Below, piece after piece: positions 43,291-53,571 of a DNA stretch of 64,000 bases (the stretch's first letter is position 1; each line of letters opens with the position of its first letter). The stretch comes from Sporolactobacillus pectinivorans (GTDB lineage Bacteria > Bacillota > Bacilli > Bacillales > Sporolactobacillaceae). The notes beneath the pieces are model-generated. The model ran no database searches. It worked only from the letters and a program-made list of their open reading frames with translations, and was not told the DNA's origin. The position numbers and the translations under genes are program-made. The stretch spans positions 3,232,955 through 3,296,954 of the forward strand of contig NZ_NXGA01000001.1 in NCBI RefSeq assembly GCF_002802965.1, given 5' to 3'.

Positions 43291-45546
43291 ATGGAAGTAA
43301 TTGTAGAAAGCAACAAAAACGAATCTGCATGGAATGGATTTGTAGAAGGAAAATGGCAGAAGGAAATTGATGTCCGCGATTTTATCATCAGGAATGTAAC
43401 ATCCTATACTGGCAATGAATCATTTCTTGCCGGACCGACAAAGGCAACAAAACTGCTCTGGGATCAGGTTATGGATCTGTCTCAGAAAGAAAGAGAAAAC
43501 GGCGGTGTACTTGACATGGACACCGAAATCGTTTCAACGATTATCTCTCACCAGCCGGGCTATCTGAATAAAGATATTGAAAAGATTGTCGGTGTACAGA
43601 CTGATAAGCCTTTTAAGCGTGCGCTCATGCCGTTTGGCGGCATTCGCATGGCAAAACAGGCATGCGAAGCATATGGGTACAAAATGAGCGACGAAATCAA
43701 TAAAGTTTTTACGGATTACAGAAAAACACATAACCAGGGCGTGTTTGACGCTTACACGGACGAAATGAAACTTGCCCGCCATGTCGGGATTATCACCGGT
43801 CTTCCCGATGCATACGGCCGCGGCCGGATTATCGGCGATTATCGCCGCATTGCACTGTATGGTGTTGATTTTCTCATTGAGCAGAAAAAAATCGATAAAC
43901 AAAATACAAGCAATAAAATGACAGAAGAAGTTATCCGTCTGCGGGAAGAACTAACGGAACAGATCCGCGCCCTTCAGGAACTCAAAACGATGGCTGCAAG
44001 CTATGGATTCGATATTTCCAGGCCGGCGGAAAATGCGCAGGAGGCCTTCCAATGGCTGTACTTCGGCTATCTCTCTTCTGTCAAAGAGCAGAACGGGGCG
44101 GCAATGAGCCTTGGGCGCACCTCAACCTTCCTTGACATTTATATTGAAAGAGATCTGGCCAATCATGTGCTAACGGAAGAACAAGTCCAAGAACTTGTTG
44201 ATCATTTTGTCATGAAGCTGCGCCTTGTAAAATTCGCGCGCACTCCGGACTACAATGAACTGTTCAGCGGCGATCCGACTTGGGTAACTGAATCAATCGG
44301 CGGTATGGCTGTTGATGGACGTCCCCTTGTGACGCGGAATTCGTTCCGTTTTCTGCATACACTCGAAAATCTCGGACCGGCTCCAGAACCAAATCTGACC
44401 GTTCTCTGGTCAAAGCGTCTCCCTGAAGCTTTCAAAAAATACTGTGCGGAGATCTCTATCCGGACGAGTGCCATTCAATATGAAAATGACGATCTGATGC
44501 GCGTAGAATATGGTGACGATTACGGCATTGCCTGCTGTGTTTCCGCAATGAGAATAGGCAAGCAAATGCAGTTCTTCGGGGCACGCGCGAACCTGGCTAA
44601 AACTTTACTGTATGCGATCAACGGAGGCAAAGACGAAGTCAAAAATGTTCAGGTTGCCCCGCCCTATGCCGCTGTAACCGGCGATGTACTCAATTATGAA
44701 GACGTGATGCGGAAATTTGACCGAATGATGGATTGGCTTGCCGATCTCTATATTAATACGCTGAATGTCATCCATTACATGCACGATAAATACAGCTATG
44801 AACGCGTGGAGATGGCCCTTCATGATACACACATTCTGCGCACGATGGCCACGGGAATTGCCGGGTTGAGTGTAGCTGCCGATTCACTCAGCGCAATCAA
44901 GTACGCTAAGGTACATGTCCTGCGCGACGAGAACGGTCTTGCCGTTGGATTTGAAACGGAAGGGGATTTCCCGAAATACGGAAATAACGATGATCGTGTG
45001 GACAGCATCGCAGTGGATCTGGTTGAACGATTCATGACGAAGCTGCGCAAAGTCGGCACATACCGCCAGTCCGTACCGACACTATCCGTTTTGACCATCA
45101 CATCCAACGTAGTTTACGGCAAGAAGACGGGCAGCACTCCCGACGGACGGCTTAAAGGAGAAGCTTTTGCCCCGGGTGCCAATCCGATGCACGGTAGAGA
45201 CACAAAGGGCGCGCTTGCGTCACTTTCATCGGTAGCCAAGCTGCCTTATCATGACTCTTTAGATGGCATTTCAAATACGTTCTCGATCATTCCACAGGCT
45301 CTTGGAAAACAGGAAGAAACAAGATCCGCCAACCTGATTGCGCTTCTCGACGGCTATTCCTATAAAGGGGGTCATCACATTAATATTAACGTCTTCAACC
45401 GTGAGACACTGATGGATGCTATGGATCATCCTGAGAAATATCCTCAGCTGACAATTCGGGTATCCGGTTATGCCGTTAACTTTATTAAACTGACTCGTGA
45501 ACAGCAGCTGGAGGTTATCCATCGTACTTTCCACAAAGCGATTTAA
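43291..45546 (+). CDS. pflB: Formate C-acetyltransferase (pyruvate formate-lyase)
   Basis: 751 residues, glycyl-radical enzyme converting pyruvate and CoA to acetyl-CoA and formate. The catalytic Cys pair is in [14 protein letters not shown] and the glycyl-radical loop near the C-terminus is [18 protein letters not shown] precedes the ATG. It must be activated by PflA encoded 48 bp downstream. The enzyme is oxygen-sensitive, so it implies anaerobic mixed-acid fermentation. Confidence 0.97.
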   Translation: MEVIVESNKNESAWNGFVEGKWQKEIDVRDFIIRNVTSYTGNESFLAGPTKATKLLWDQVMDLSQKERENGGVLDMDTEIVSTIISHQPGYLNKDIEKIVGVQTDKPFKRALMPFGGIRMAKQACEAYGYKMSDEINKVFTDYRKTHNQGVFDAYTDEMKLARHVGIITGLPDAYGRGRIIGDYRRIALYGVDFLIEQKKIDKQNTSNKMTEEVIRLREELTEQIRALQELKTMAASYGFDISRPAENAQEAFQWLYFGYLSSVKEQNGAAMSLGRTSTFLDIYIERDLANHVLTEEQVQELVDHFVMKLRLVKFARTPDYNELFSGDPTWVTESIGGMAVDGRPLVTRNSFRFLHTLENLGPAPEPNLTVLWSKRLPEAFKKYCAEISIRTSAIQYENDDLMRVEYGDDYGIACCVSAMRIGKQMQFFGARANLAKTLLYAINGGKDEVKNVQVAPPYAAVTGDVLNYEDVMRKFDRMMDWLADLYINTLNVIHYMHDKYSYERVEMALHDTHILRTMATGIAGLSVAADSLSAIKYAKVHVLRDENGLAVGFETEGDFPKYGNNDDRVDSIAVDLVERFMTKLRKVGTYRQSVPTLSVLTITSNVVYGKKTGSTPDGRLKGEAFAPGANPMHGRDTKGALASLSSVAKLPYHDSLDGISNTFSIIPQALGKQEETRSANLIALLDGYSYKGGHHININVFNRETLMDAMDHPEKYPQLTIRVSGYAVNFIKLTREQQLEVIHRTFHKAI

Positions 45547-45594
45547 GAAAAGGCTTCAATGATGAAGTGAAGTCTGGGAAGGGAGGCCGGTCCA

Positions 45595-46356
45595 ATGGTT
45601 TTGGGAAATATCCATTCAGTCGAATCGTTTGGAACGGTTGACGGACCCGGTATACGGTTTGTTGTGTTTGTCCAGGGCTGCCCGCTTCGCTGCAGATACT
45701 GCCATAACGTAGACACCCGCGCAATCGGTATCGGGAAAGAAATGAGTGCGGAGCAAATTGTCAGTGAATTGAAAGATTATTTGCCGTTCATCCAGTCATC
45801 CGGAGGGGGCATCACAGTCAGCGGAGGAGAGCCGCTGCTTCAGATTCCTTTTCTGATCGAATTGTTTCAAGCATGCAAACAGATCGGTGTCCATACAGCG
45901 ATTGACACATCCGGTGGCTGCTATGTCGATTCACCCCATTTTCATCAAATGTTCGATGAACTGGCAAAATATACCGATCTTGTTCTTCTGGATCTTAAAG
46001 AAATAGATCCGGATAAGCATAAGTGGCTGACCGGTGTGCCGAACAAAAACATTCTTGCCTTTGCCCGTTACCTGTCAGAAAAAAGGATACCGATGTGGAT
46101 CCGCCATGTACTGGTACCCGGAATCACAGACTCAGAAAGTGATTTAATCGGGCTAGGCGAATTTATCAGTACGCTGGACAATGTCGAACGGGTGGAAATC
46201 CTTCCTTATCATAAACTGGGTGTATATAAATGGGAGAACATGGGATTGGATTATACGCTCGAAGGTGTCGAGCCCCCGTCCAACAATGATGTCATGAGAG
46301 CGTACAAACTGCTTCAACAGAATGTTGGAAAAGATCTTGTGGTAATGCCCGAATAA
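45595..46356 (+). CDS. pflA: Pyruvate formate-lyase-activating enzyme
   Basis: 253 residues, radical SAM protein. The iron-sulfur motif is CPLRCRYCHN (CxxxCxxC), followed by GGGITVSGGEPLLQ, the SAM-binding segment. It generates the glycyl radical on PflB. GGGAGG lies 8 nt before the ATG. Co-transcribed with pflB and closed by a strong terminator. Confidence 0.96.
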   Translation: MVLGNIHSVESFGTVDGPGIRFVVFVQGCPLRCRYCHNVDTRAIGIGKEMSAEQIVSELKDYLPFIQSSGGGITVSGGEPLLQIPFLIELFQACKQIGVHTAIDTSGGCYVDSPHFHQMFDELAKYTDLVLLDLKEIDPDKHKWLTGVPNKNILAFARYLSEKRIPMWIRHVLVPGITDSESDLIGLGEFISTLDNVERVEILPYHKLGVYKWENMGLDYTLEGVEPPSNNDVMRAYKLLQQNVGKDLVVMPE

Positions 46357-46361
46357 TAAGC

Positions 46362-46395
46362 AAAAAATCCCGCTAATATTGGCGGGATTTTTTTT
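46362..46395 (+). terminator. Bidirectional terminator between pflA and nagZ
   Basis: AAAAAATCCCGC-loop-GCGGGATTTTTTTT; strong stem with A-run and T-run, serving pflA on the plus strand and the 14-kb muropeptide operon on the minus strand. Confidence 0.93.
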
Positions 46396-46420
46396 GATCT
46401 TTTTTCTGTGCAGACTGGCT

Positions 46421-48013
46421 TCACAAACTTACAGGCAGTGTCCCGCTCACTGCTTCTAAACCGAAAAGTGATCTTATGACTATACTCAAGGAAGTTAAAT
46501 TAAGATCGTAAGTACAGACATAGCCGTCTGTCTCCGGTAGTAAACGGGCATCATACGGACTTTTCCCTGCGATAATCACAATCGGTGTGTCGCAATTTTG
46601 TTTCAACCGCTCGATAACCTCTATCAGCTTACTCCCCTTCGTAACCGACACAGTTAACACAACGACCGCCTGATAATTTTCCTGACCGGAGATAGCTTTT
46701 TTTAAAAATGAATCAATCGAAGGATCCTCTATCATCACCACATCTGCTGAAGGATGGACAGACTTCACGATTGATTTCAAAAGTGGCAACTGGTTTTCAT
46801 GATCTTCAGCTTGCGAAAAAGTAATTTTTTTACTGTAAATAAAGAGTACTTTTGAATTTTCGCTGCCTGACAAAGGAAGAACATGACCGACATTCTTAAC
46901 AAGTGTAATTCCTTCCCTGTAAATATGCTCAGCCGCCAGGCGGTGTTCTTCACCTGTTTCGACCGAAATGATCTCCTGTTCCAGTGCGGAATCCCAGTCC
47001 AGATATTTTCCTTTGAGCCGATCCATCCTTTCCATCGACATCCGGATGGATTGAGCATTAATGTTTCCAGCCTTGACAGCCCGGCCGACCGCTTCAAAAG
47101 TCTGCTGCTGCTTTGCAAAAGTATGCGAAACCACAACCAAATCAGTCCCGGCCTGGAATGCCATCACTGCACCATGTGCCGTTCCAAATCGGTCGTCAAT
47201 CGCCTTCATCTCCAGACAGTCAGTCGTAATAACTCCCTGATAATGAAGTTTTTCGCGCAGAAGCCCGGTCAGCACTTTCTTTGACAGAGTAGCAGGCAAA
47301 CCGTATTGCTTTTCTATGGCCGGAAAGTAGATATGGGCACTCATGATCACATCCGCTCCGGCTTCAATGCATTGTTTAAAAGGAACAAGTTCAACTTCCT
47401 CTAGTCTTGGCAAATCATGGGGAATAACAGGAAGGTCAAGATGAGAATCAATGCCGGTATCTCCATGACCGGGAAAATGCTTCAGTGTCGGTATAATTCC
47501 TTCCTCCTGCATACCCTGCATAAAAGCCTGACCCATCTCCGCTACTTCCGCCGGATCTTCTCCAAATGAACGGGTACAGATGACCGGATTCTGCGAATTG
47601 TTATTCACATCGACGACCGGGGCGAGATTCCAGTTGATCCCGACGCTCTTCAGTTCATCCGCAGTCCTTTTTGCGATTTCATAAGCATTTTTTACTGAAT
47701 GTGTGGCACCGATCAACATTGAACCCGGAAATTCTGTCGCTCCTTCCCCGAGCCGTCGCACTGCTCCGTTTTCCTGATCCGTACAGATCAGCAATGGATG
47801 TTTATGTCCTGCTTTCTTGGCCTCAGTCTGCAATTCATGCGTCAGATTTCGAATCTGGTCAGGGTGATCCAGATTTCTGGAGAAGAGAATAATATTACCC
47901 AGTTTGTCTTCATCAATGAATTTTTTTATTTCAGGCGTCATCTGTTTACCATAAAATCCGAAAACCATCAGTTGTCCGAGATTATGGAGTAAATCCATGA
48001 TTTGGGCCGTCAT
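46421..48013 (-). CDS. nagZ: Beta-N-acetylglucosaminidase NagZ (GH3)
   Basis: 530 residues. GH3 barrel with TDQENGAVRRLGEG, the NagZ His/Asp acid-base loop KHFPGHGDTGIDSH and nucleophile Asp in TTDCLEMKAI; a C-terminal alpha/beta domain (residues 350-525) as in Bacillus NagZ. It removes GlcNAc from the non-reducing end of GlcNAc-MurNAc fragments. No signal peptide is visible, unlike secreted B. subtilis NagZ, so it acts inside the cell. Last gene of the muropeptide operon. Confidence 0.93.
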   Translation of the reverse strand: MTAQIMDLLHNLGQLMVFGFYGKQMTPEIKKFIDEDKLGNIILFSRNLDHPDQIRNLTHELQTEAKKAGHKHPLLICTDQENGAVRRLGEGATEFPGSMLIGATHSVKNAYEIAKRTADELKSVGINWNLAPVVDVNNNSQNPVICTRSFGEDPAEVAEMGQAFMQGMQEEGIIPTLKHFPGHGDTGIDSHLDLPVIPHDLPRLEEVELVPFKQCIEAGADVIMSAHIYFPAIEKQYGLPATLSKKVLTGLLREKLHYQGVITTDCLEMKAIDDRFGTAHGAVMAFQAGTDLVVVSHTFAKQQQTFEAVGRAVKAGNINAQSIRMSMERMDRLKGKYLDWDSALEQEIISVETGEEHRLAAEHIYREGITLVKNVGHVLPLSGSENSKVLFIYSKKITFSQAEDHENQLPLLKSIVKSVHPSADVVMIEDPSIDSFLKKAISGQENYQAVVVLTVSVTKGSKLIEVIERLKQNCDTPIVIIAGKSPYDARLLPETDGYVCTYDLNLTSLSIVIRSLFGLEAVSGTLPVSL

Positions 48014-48115
48014 TGGGAATCACCTTCTTTTTCGTTATTCGATTGGCCTGTCACTGTCTTCTCTCCCGAAAAATTTTTCCATCCTCCAGCAGTGCCACTT
48101 CAGGGGCATGGTAGT

Positions 48116-49270
48116 CTAATAGAGCAAATAAGGAACGACCTGTTCTCCAAAAGACATGCAGTCCGACTCGCAGCGTTCAAAAAAGTCTCCAAAATCGTTG
48201 CCAAGAACCATTTGCTGGATTGTTGCATCTCCGGATAAGAGATTAAACATGCATCGTTTCTGTTTGCTGTCTCTAAAAGCAAAATCAGAAGGATAGGCGG
48301 CAGCAATCAGACCGACAAGACGCAGCCCTGCTTCATAAGAATGAAACTGTTTGCTGTCGGTTATATGTATCTGTACACCTCGGCAGAGCTGTCCTTGAAA
48401 TTTTGAATAGTAAGGAACAAAGCTGGTAGGTCTGGCCATGGTACCATCTAAGTTAAGATCATTGAATTTCTTTGCAAGATCCGAACCGTCGATATAGGGA
48501 GCGCCGACCACTTCGAAAGGACGGGTGGTTCCTCGGCCTTCCGATAATTCCGTCCCTTCGATCAGGCACATGCCCGGATAAAGCAAAGCCATATTTTCTC
48601 CGGTTGAATTGGGTGAAGGTTGTACCCACAACAGTCCGGTGTCACTGAATAACATCGATCGCTGCCACCCTTTCATAGGAACGACGGTTAAGGCGCAGTC
48701 AAGCCCGAACTGATACTTGAAAACCCGCGCAAGTTCGCCGATCGTCAGGCCATGACGATTGGGAATCGGTTGCAGCCCGACAAAGGATAAAAAGGATGTA
48801 TCCGGAATATTTCCTTCCCTGCTGAGGCCATTAATCGGATTCGGGCGGTCGAGAACAATAACCTCTTTGCCTTCATCCATGCAGGCTTCCATAACCAGAC
48901 TCAGAGTAGAGATGAATGTGTAATAGCGCACGCCAATGTCCTGCAGATCGACAACGATGCAGTCAATTTCCTCTAGCATCTTCTGACTCGGCTTTCTGGT
49001 TTTTCCATAGAGACTGTAAACGGGCAATCGTGTCATTGGATCAATAGATGAATCGACAGCAGAGCCTTCCAGTCCGTCTCCCCGGATTCCATGTTCAGGG
49101 CCAAAGAGAACCGTCAGCTGAATATCGGGCTGCCGAAAAAGTAAATCAATCGTTGCATTCATCTTGCTGTCAAGTCCGGTCATATTGGTCAGAAGGCCGA
49201 TTTTCTTCCCTTTCAGCAGGTCCATTCTTTCCTGAAGCAGCATCTCAATCCCCAACCGGATCACGTTCAC
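48116..49270 (-). CDS. namZ: Exo-beta-N-acetylmuramidase NamZ (DUF1343, GH171)
   Basis: 384 residues, YbbC/NamZ family. Conserved segments LTNMTGLDS, FGPEHGIRGD, DLQDIGVRYYTFISTL and the Asn/Glu-rich WVQPSPNST. NamZ releases terminal MurNAc from peptidoglycan chains, complementing NagZ. It lacks a signal peptide, whereas B. subtilis NamZ is exported. It sits 103 bp upstream of nagZ in the same operon. Confidence 0.92.
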   Translation of the reverse strand: MNVIRLGIEMLLQERMDLLKGKKIGLLTNMTGLDSKMNATIDLLFRQPDIQLTVLFGPEHGIRGDGLEGSAVDSSIDPMTRLPVYSLYGKTRKPSQKMLEEIDCIVVDLQDIGVRYYTFISTLSLVMEACMDEGKEVIVLDRPNPINGLSREGNIPDTSFLSFVGLQPIPNRHGLTIGELARVFKYQFGLDCALTVVPMKGWQRSMLFSDTGLLWVQPSPNSTGENMALLYPGMCLIEGTELSEGRGTTRPFEVVGAPYIDGSDLAKKFNDLNLDGTMARPTSFVPYYSKFQGQLCRGVQIHITDSKQFHSYEAGLRLVGLIAAAYPSDFAFRDSKQKRCMFNLLSGDATIQQMVLGNDFGDFFERCESDCMSFGEQVVPYLLY

Positions 49271-49303
49271 GGCCTCCTATTCATTTGATGCAATTTTGAA
49301 CAA

Positions 49304-50254
49304 CTACGCCGGATTATAAGTCTTCAATTGCAGCTTTAGCTGATCGAGCAGCTGCGTTTTCCGGTGCTCCCACTCATTCACACATTTTGCCATCGATCCA
49401 TATACCGGTGGAAATTCAGGAAAAATGAAAGGCTGAGTCAGTCGTGAACAGACCGTGCGGCGAATAGCATGACACTTCCAAACTCCGCCGACGAGTACAG
49501 TTTCAGGTTCTTGAAAAAATCTCACGATCCCGCTGCGGATCAGCGAAATCAGCTGCTCTGCCGCATCATTCAGAATCTCCCCTGCCAGCCAATCACCCTG
49601 ATCCGCCTTTCCGGCCACGATTGGGACAAGTCCAGCAATAACATCTTTTGTCGATCGATAAACAACCGGTACAATGTCGGCAATTGCTTGAACATGAAAA
49701 TAATCTGTCAGGGCTTTTGTCAGCTCCGTTTCTTTTTCACGTCCGTCATAAGCCATTAAAACACGTCGGATTGTCTCCCGACCTATAGCATAACCGCTTC
49801 CTTCGTCACCAAAGAGATAGCCCCATCCACCGATCCGGAAAGATTCTCCGCTCTCAGGAACACCGAAAACTATAGAACCGGTACCTGCAATAATCACAAG
49901 CCCCGGCCCACCGTCCGTTCCGCTCCACAGAGCGTTCATTGCATCACTTCCAACAGACAAATGCTCGATCCTTACCGGGCACGCAGCACGAAGGCAATCA
50001 GCCAATCTCTGTACCAGCGCCGGATGATCAGATCCGGATAAACCGGCAAAACACCCGGCAATCCTTTCCGGTTTCGAAGAAGACAGCAATCTTGAAAACA
50101 AAGAGCGAAAATGTTCGGTTACCCGTGTAAAATCCATACCATTCGGATTCGTTCCCGCACCGATCACCCGATTGACGAGCAGACCATTCGCGTTGAATAA
50201 GACAGCGTCTGTTTTTGTTCCGCCTCCGTCAATCGCTATGTAGTATCTGTCCAT
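49304..50254 (-). CDS. murK: MurNAc/GlcNAc kinase (BadF/BadG family, MurK-like)
   Basis: 316 residues, ASKHA-fold kinase. Phosphate-1 loop AIDGGGTKTDAVL, phosphate-2 loop IIAGTGSIVFG and the sugar-contact segment GGWGYLFGDEGSGYAIG. In Clostridium acetobutylicum a BadF-type kinase, MurK, phosphorylates both MurNAc and GlcNAc at C6. Placement directly next to murQ, whose substrate is MurNAc-6-phosphate, supports that role here and explains how unphosphorylated sugar from an ABC route enters metabolism. Confidence 0.88.
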   Translation of the reverse strand: MDRYYIAIDGGGTKTDAVLFNANGLLVNRVIGAGTNPNGMDFTRVTEHFRSLFSRLLSSSKPERIAGCFAGLSGSDHPALVQRLADCLRAACPVRIEHLSVGSDAMNALWSGTDGGPGLVIIAGTGSIVFGVPESGESFRIGGWGYLFGDEGSGYAIGRETIRRVLMAYDGREKETELTKALTDYFHVQAIADIVPVVYRSTKDVIAGLVPIVAGKADQGDWLAGEILNDAAEQLISLIRSGIVRFFQEPETVLVGGVWKCHAIRRTVCSRLTQPFIFPEFPPVYGSMAKCVNEWEHRKTQLLDQLKLQLKTYNPA

Positions 50255-50289
50255 ATCCGCACATCTCTTCTTTAGAAATTAATGACGCG

Positions 50290-51198
50290 TCATTCAGGCC
50301 GGGCATCCTTATCAACAGCCCGCCTGATAAATCCCTTTGCATTTTTAAGCCGCTCTAATGCCTCTTTAAGTGGGCATTGAAGCAGTATCATGATAATAGC
50401 CGCCTTGACATTTTGATTGGATTTTTGATAATAATTTTGGGCAGTGATAAGATCCACATTGGTCGCTTCCATAATGATCCTTTTCGAGCGTTCAATCAGT
50501 TTTTCATTAGTCGGCTGTACATCAACCATCAGATTTTCATAGACCTTCCCGAGACCAATCATTGATGCCGTCGAGATCATATTCAGAACCAGTTTCTGAG
50601 CTGTTCCCGCCTTCAAGCGTGTAGATCCTGTCAGTACTTCCGGTCCTGTGTCTACTTCTATTGCCACATCTGCATACCTGCTGACCTGTGAATAACGGTT
50701 ACAGCTCAGGCTTGCTGTCGCAGCGCCAACCTGCCCGGCATATTTCAACGCACCAATCACATATGGAGTCCTGCCGCTCGCTGCAATGCCCACGACCAGA
50801 TCTTTCTTTGTCAGAGAAAGACCTGTAAGATCCTGTGCACCCATTTCCTCCTTGTCTTCGGCACCTTCTACCGCTTCAGTGAAAGCCCGTTTCCCACCGG
50901 CAATCAAGCCAACAATTCTCTCCGGGGATGCACTGAAGGTCGGCACACATTCCACAGCATCAAGCACACCTAATCTGCCGCTTGTACCGGCGCCCGTATA
51001 AATTAACCGTCCACCGGACTGAAAAGTATGGATTGCAAGCTTGATTACCTGCTCAATCTTATCTAATTCCATAGAGACTGCCCGGGGCACATTCTGATCT
51101 TCCCGGTTCATGGCTCGCAAAACTTCATGGACGGTCATCATATCCAGATTTGTCGTTTTTTTATTTCGTGCCTCTGTCGTAAGTTTATCCAGCATCAT
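50290..51198 (-). CDS. murQ: N-acetylmuramic acid 6-phosphate etherase MurQ
   Basis: 302 residues. SIS-type sugar-phosphate domain with IYTGAGTSGRLGVLDA, catalytic acidic loop AVEGAEDKEE and VGIAASGRTPYVIGAL; C-terminal UBA-like helical tail. It cleaves the lactyl ether of MurNAc-6-P to give GlcNAc-6-P and D-lactate. The frame is open to 51243, but AAAGG sits 6 nt before the ATG at 51198 and homology starts at LDKLTTEARN. Confidence 0.95.
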   Translation of the reverse strand: MMLDKLTTEARNKKTTNLDMMTVHEVLRAMNREDQNVPRAVSMELDKIEQVIKLAIHTFQSGGRLIYTGAGTSGRLGVLDAVECVPTFSASPERIVGLIAGGKRAFTEAVEGAEDKEEMGAQDLTGLSLTKKDLVVGIAASGRTPYVIGALKYAGQVGAATASLSCNRYSQVSRYADVAIEVDTGPEVLTGSTRLKAGTAQKLVLNMISTASMIGLGKVYENLMVDVQPTNEKLIERSKRIIMEATNVDLITAQNYYQKSNQNVKAAIIMILLQCPLKEALERLKNAKGFIRRAVDKDARPE

Positions 51199-51357
51199 AA
51201 CCATCCTTTTTGGGCCCTTTATCGACATAAGCGGCCCAATCATCCGGCAAGGCTTTTATATGTTTCCTGCGCACAAGCTCCCTGACCTGAACCCGCTCTT
51301 TCAAATGACAAATAATAATTTCATCCTTTTTGCTTGCATCCGTGAACAATTTTCTGA

Positions 51358-52311
51358 TCACGCTTTATTCACATTTTTTGAATAGGTCGCGTAAGCCTTC
51401 CACGGACGCGCACCGGCTTTCCTATAGAAATCCACCAATTTCGTCCAGTCAATAACAATATGTTTCAAGCCGCGCTGGCTGAGAATAGCTGTGCCGGCCT
51501 GCACAATAGCCAGTCCGTATCCCTTGCCGCGTTCATCCGGATCGATGCCAAGCGGCCCCATACCGCCTAATCCGTCCGAAAACAGCGGGGACCAGTAAAC
51601 ATTCTGAGCAATTTGTTTTGACTGAGGATCGTTTATTCTGCAAAAACCGATAACCTGTTCAGCTTTCTTTAGAATGACAAACTCTCGCCCGTTCCCGCCT
51701 CTTTCGAAATACTTGATCGCTTCGTACTCCCATCTCCCAGGGAAGCAGCGTTGGAGAAAATGAACGAGTGCTTCTTTATCTATTCGCGTCTTTAACAGAG
51801 AAAAATGGGCTGCCTCAACCTTTGGAATCTCCCGGACTGCCGTTTCCAGCAGTAAATCATACTCAGTTCCCCCGAATTGATACCCCCTGGCCATAAACCA
51901 ATTTTTCACGTTCTGATAATGATCCGGTATCCCCGGAAAATAGTGCCAGACATCTTTCCCCAGCAAAATTTTTTTCACACCGCTCTTCACCAACACATCT
52001 TCGGCCCGTTTCAGGAGAGCTGTACCAATGCCCTTGTGCCTATCGTCAGTTTTTACCAGTAATGCCTGAATCCACCCAATTTCCGGGCTAAGGTTGGCGA
52101 TCGATTCCATATATTTTTTCGCTATGATAAATCCGACGAGACCGCCCGCGTCATCAATTGCCAGACAGGATCCCGCCTTCAGAACATTGACATCTTCATA
52201 GCTGTTCTGAATGAAAAGCTCTTTTCTCATCGGAAATTCATTTCCGATTTCAAGATTCCAGAGCCTGACAATTTGATCCAGACGGACTTGAGTGAATGGT
52301 TCATAGTTCAT
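51358..52311 (-). CDS. glmA: Tandem GNAT acetyltransferase, GlmA-like (glucosamine/glucosaminide N-acetyltransferase)
   Basis: 317 residues with two GNAT folds. Acetyl-CoA motif A is DDRHKGIGTALLKRA in the first half and PDERGKGYGLAIVQAG in the second, so both sites may be functional. In C. acetobutylicum the gene next to murK encodes GlmA, which re-acetylates glucosamine and glucosaminides from de-N-acetylated peptidoglycan. The same neighbourhood here (murK, murQ, nagZ) suggests that function; direct substrate evidence is lacking. Confidence 0.75.
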   Translation of the reverse strand: MNYEPFTQVRLDQIVRLWNLEIGNEFPMRKELFIQNSYEDVNVLKAGSCLAIDDAGGLVGFIIAKKYMESIANLSPEIGWIQALLVKTDDRHKGIGTALLKRAEDVLVKSGVKKILLGKDVWHYFPGIPDHYQNVKNWFMARGYQFGGTEYDLLLETAVREIPKVEAAHFSLLKTRIDKEALVHFLQRCFPGRWEYEAIKYFERGGNGREFVILKKAEQVIGFCRINDPQSKQIAQNVYWSPLFSDGLGGMGPLGIDPDERGKGYGLAIVQAGTAILSQRGLKHIVIDWTKLVDFYRKAGARPWKAYATYSKNVNKA

Positions 52312-52497
52312 CCGTTTCGTCTCCCAGCAAATTTATTCGGTCCGATAAAAGGCGTATAAGTGCCTAACATCAACTGATCTGCAGTGTCGAGGGCACACAG
52401 ATTTCAACGGGGTCCCGGTATGTGATAAATTGTTTGGCCGTATGAACCGATAAGATTCATCTCTTCCATTGTCACACCTCCGCCCGGTGATACTTGT

Positions 52498-53562
52498 TCA
52501 TGGTTTTAAATGATGCACTTCAGCATACTGAGTCATAAAGAGATTATGAAAGATCCTCCTGATCCGGTTCATATTGATTTGGCGGCTGATATGCACCCGG
52601 TTGCTTAATAAAATAAACCCGAGATGGTTATCCGGATCGATCCAGAAAGAGGTGCCGGTAAATCCGGTATGGCCATAACTTCGGTCAGACATGAGATAAC
52701 CTGCCGGAGAAAAATGGTCATCAACAAGCTGCCAGCCCATCCCCCGATTATAATTAAACTTTTCCGTATAATTTCTTTGACTTGCCCTCAGCGTAGCAGG
52801 GGACAGGAAATAGTCCCCTGCATCCGTTCTCCCCTCATTCATGAGCATGCGCACGTAAATTTGTAAATCATGTAAATTTGAAAATAAACCGGCGTGTCCG
52901 GAAACACCCCCCATATAACGGGTATTCTCATCATGAACCGTTCCCCACTGATATTTCTTTTCATCAGGCAGCCATTCAGTTGCAGCGAGGGAATGCAGAT
53001 CCGCATCAGGGTTGAAACCAGTGCTTTCCATACCCAGCGGCCGATAAATGTTTTCCTGAGCAAAAAGATTCAAGGGCTGATGCGTCAGACTTTCAACCAG
53101 GAAGCCAAGCAGGATGAAGTTCAGGTCACTGTATACCACCTTTTCGTCCGGTTTGCTGTCAATCGAGAGAATATAGTCCAGAATCTGTTCTTTCGACCAC
53201 TGATATTTATAGAACGGAACAGATGGCGGAAAACCGCTTGTGTGGGTTAATAAATTTTTCAGTGTAAGTTCACCATTGACCTCGTTTCGAAAAAAAAGAT
53301 GAACCGGATCGTCGATATCGAGTCTCCCCTGCTCCAGCAACAAAAAGATACTTGGCAGAGTGGCACATACCTTCGTTAAAGAAGCCAGATCAAATAATGT
53401 ATCAAGCGTCATGGGTATCTTTTTATCCTTATGTGCATAGCCCACAGCGTTCTCAACAAGTGTCTCTTTCTCGTTGATCACGGCATATACAGCACCGGGA
53501 ATCTGATTGATTTTAACCATTTTTTTAAAAAAATGATCCAGAGTAGCAAAATTCATGGACAT
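52498..53562 (-). CDS. amiE: N-acetylmuramyl-L-alanine amidase of the beta-lactamase fold (AmiE-like)
   Basis: 354 residues, serine beta-lactamase/penicillin-binding family. SxxK motif SLTK (Ser61, Lys64), YSDLN (second motif) and HTGFTG (third motif). In the B. subtilis MurNAc-recovery operon the corresponding enzyme AmiE strips stem peptides from MurNAc. Here there is no signal peptide, so it would act on imported muropeptides. A class C beta-lactamase-like esterase is the alternative. Confidence 0.83.
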   Translation of the reverse strand: MSMNFATLDHFFKKMVKINQIPGAVYAVINEKETLVENAVGYAHKDKKIPMTLDTLFDLASLTKVCATLPSIFLLLEQGRLDIDDPVHLFFRNEVNGELTLKNLLTHTSGFPPSVPFYKYQWSKEQILDYILSIDSKPDEKVVYSDLNFILLGFLVESLTHQPLNLFAQENIYRPLGMESTGFNPDADLHSLAATEWLPDEKKYQWGTVHDENTRYMGGVSGHAGLFSNLHDLQIYVRMLMNEGRTDAGDYFLSPATLRASQRNYTEKFNYNRGMGWQLVDDHFSPAGYLMSDRSYGHTGFTGTSFWIDPDNHLGFILLSNRVHISRQINMNRIRRIFHNLFMTQYAEVHHLKP

Positions 53563-53571
53563 GTCTCACAC

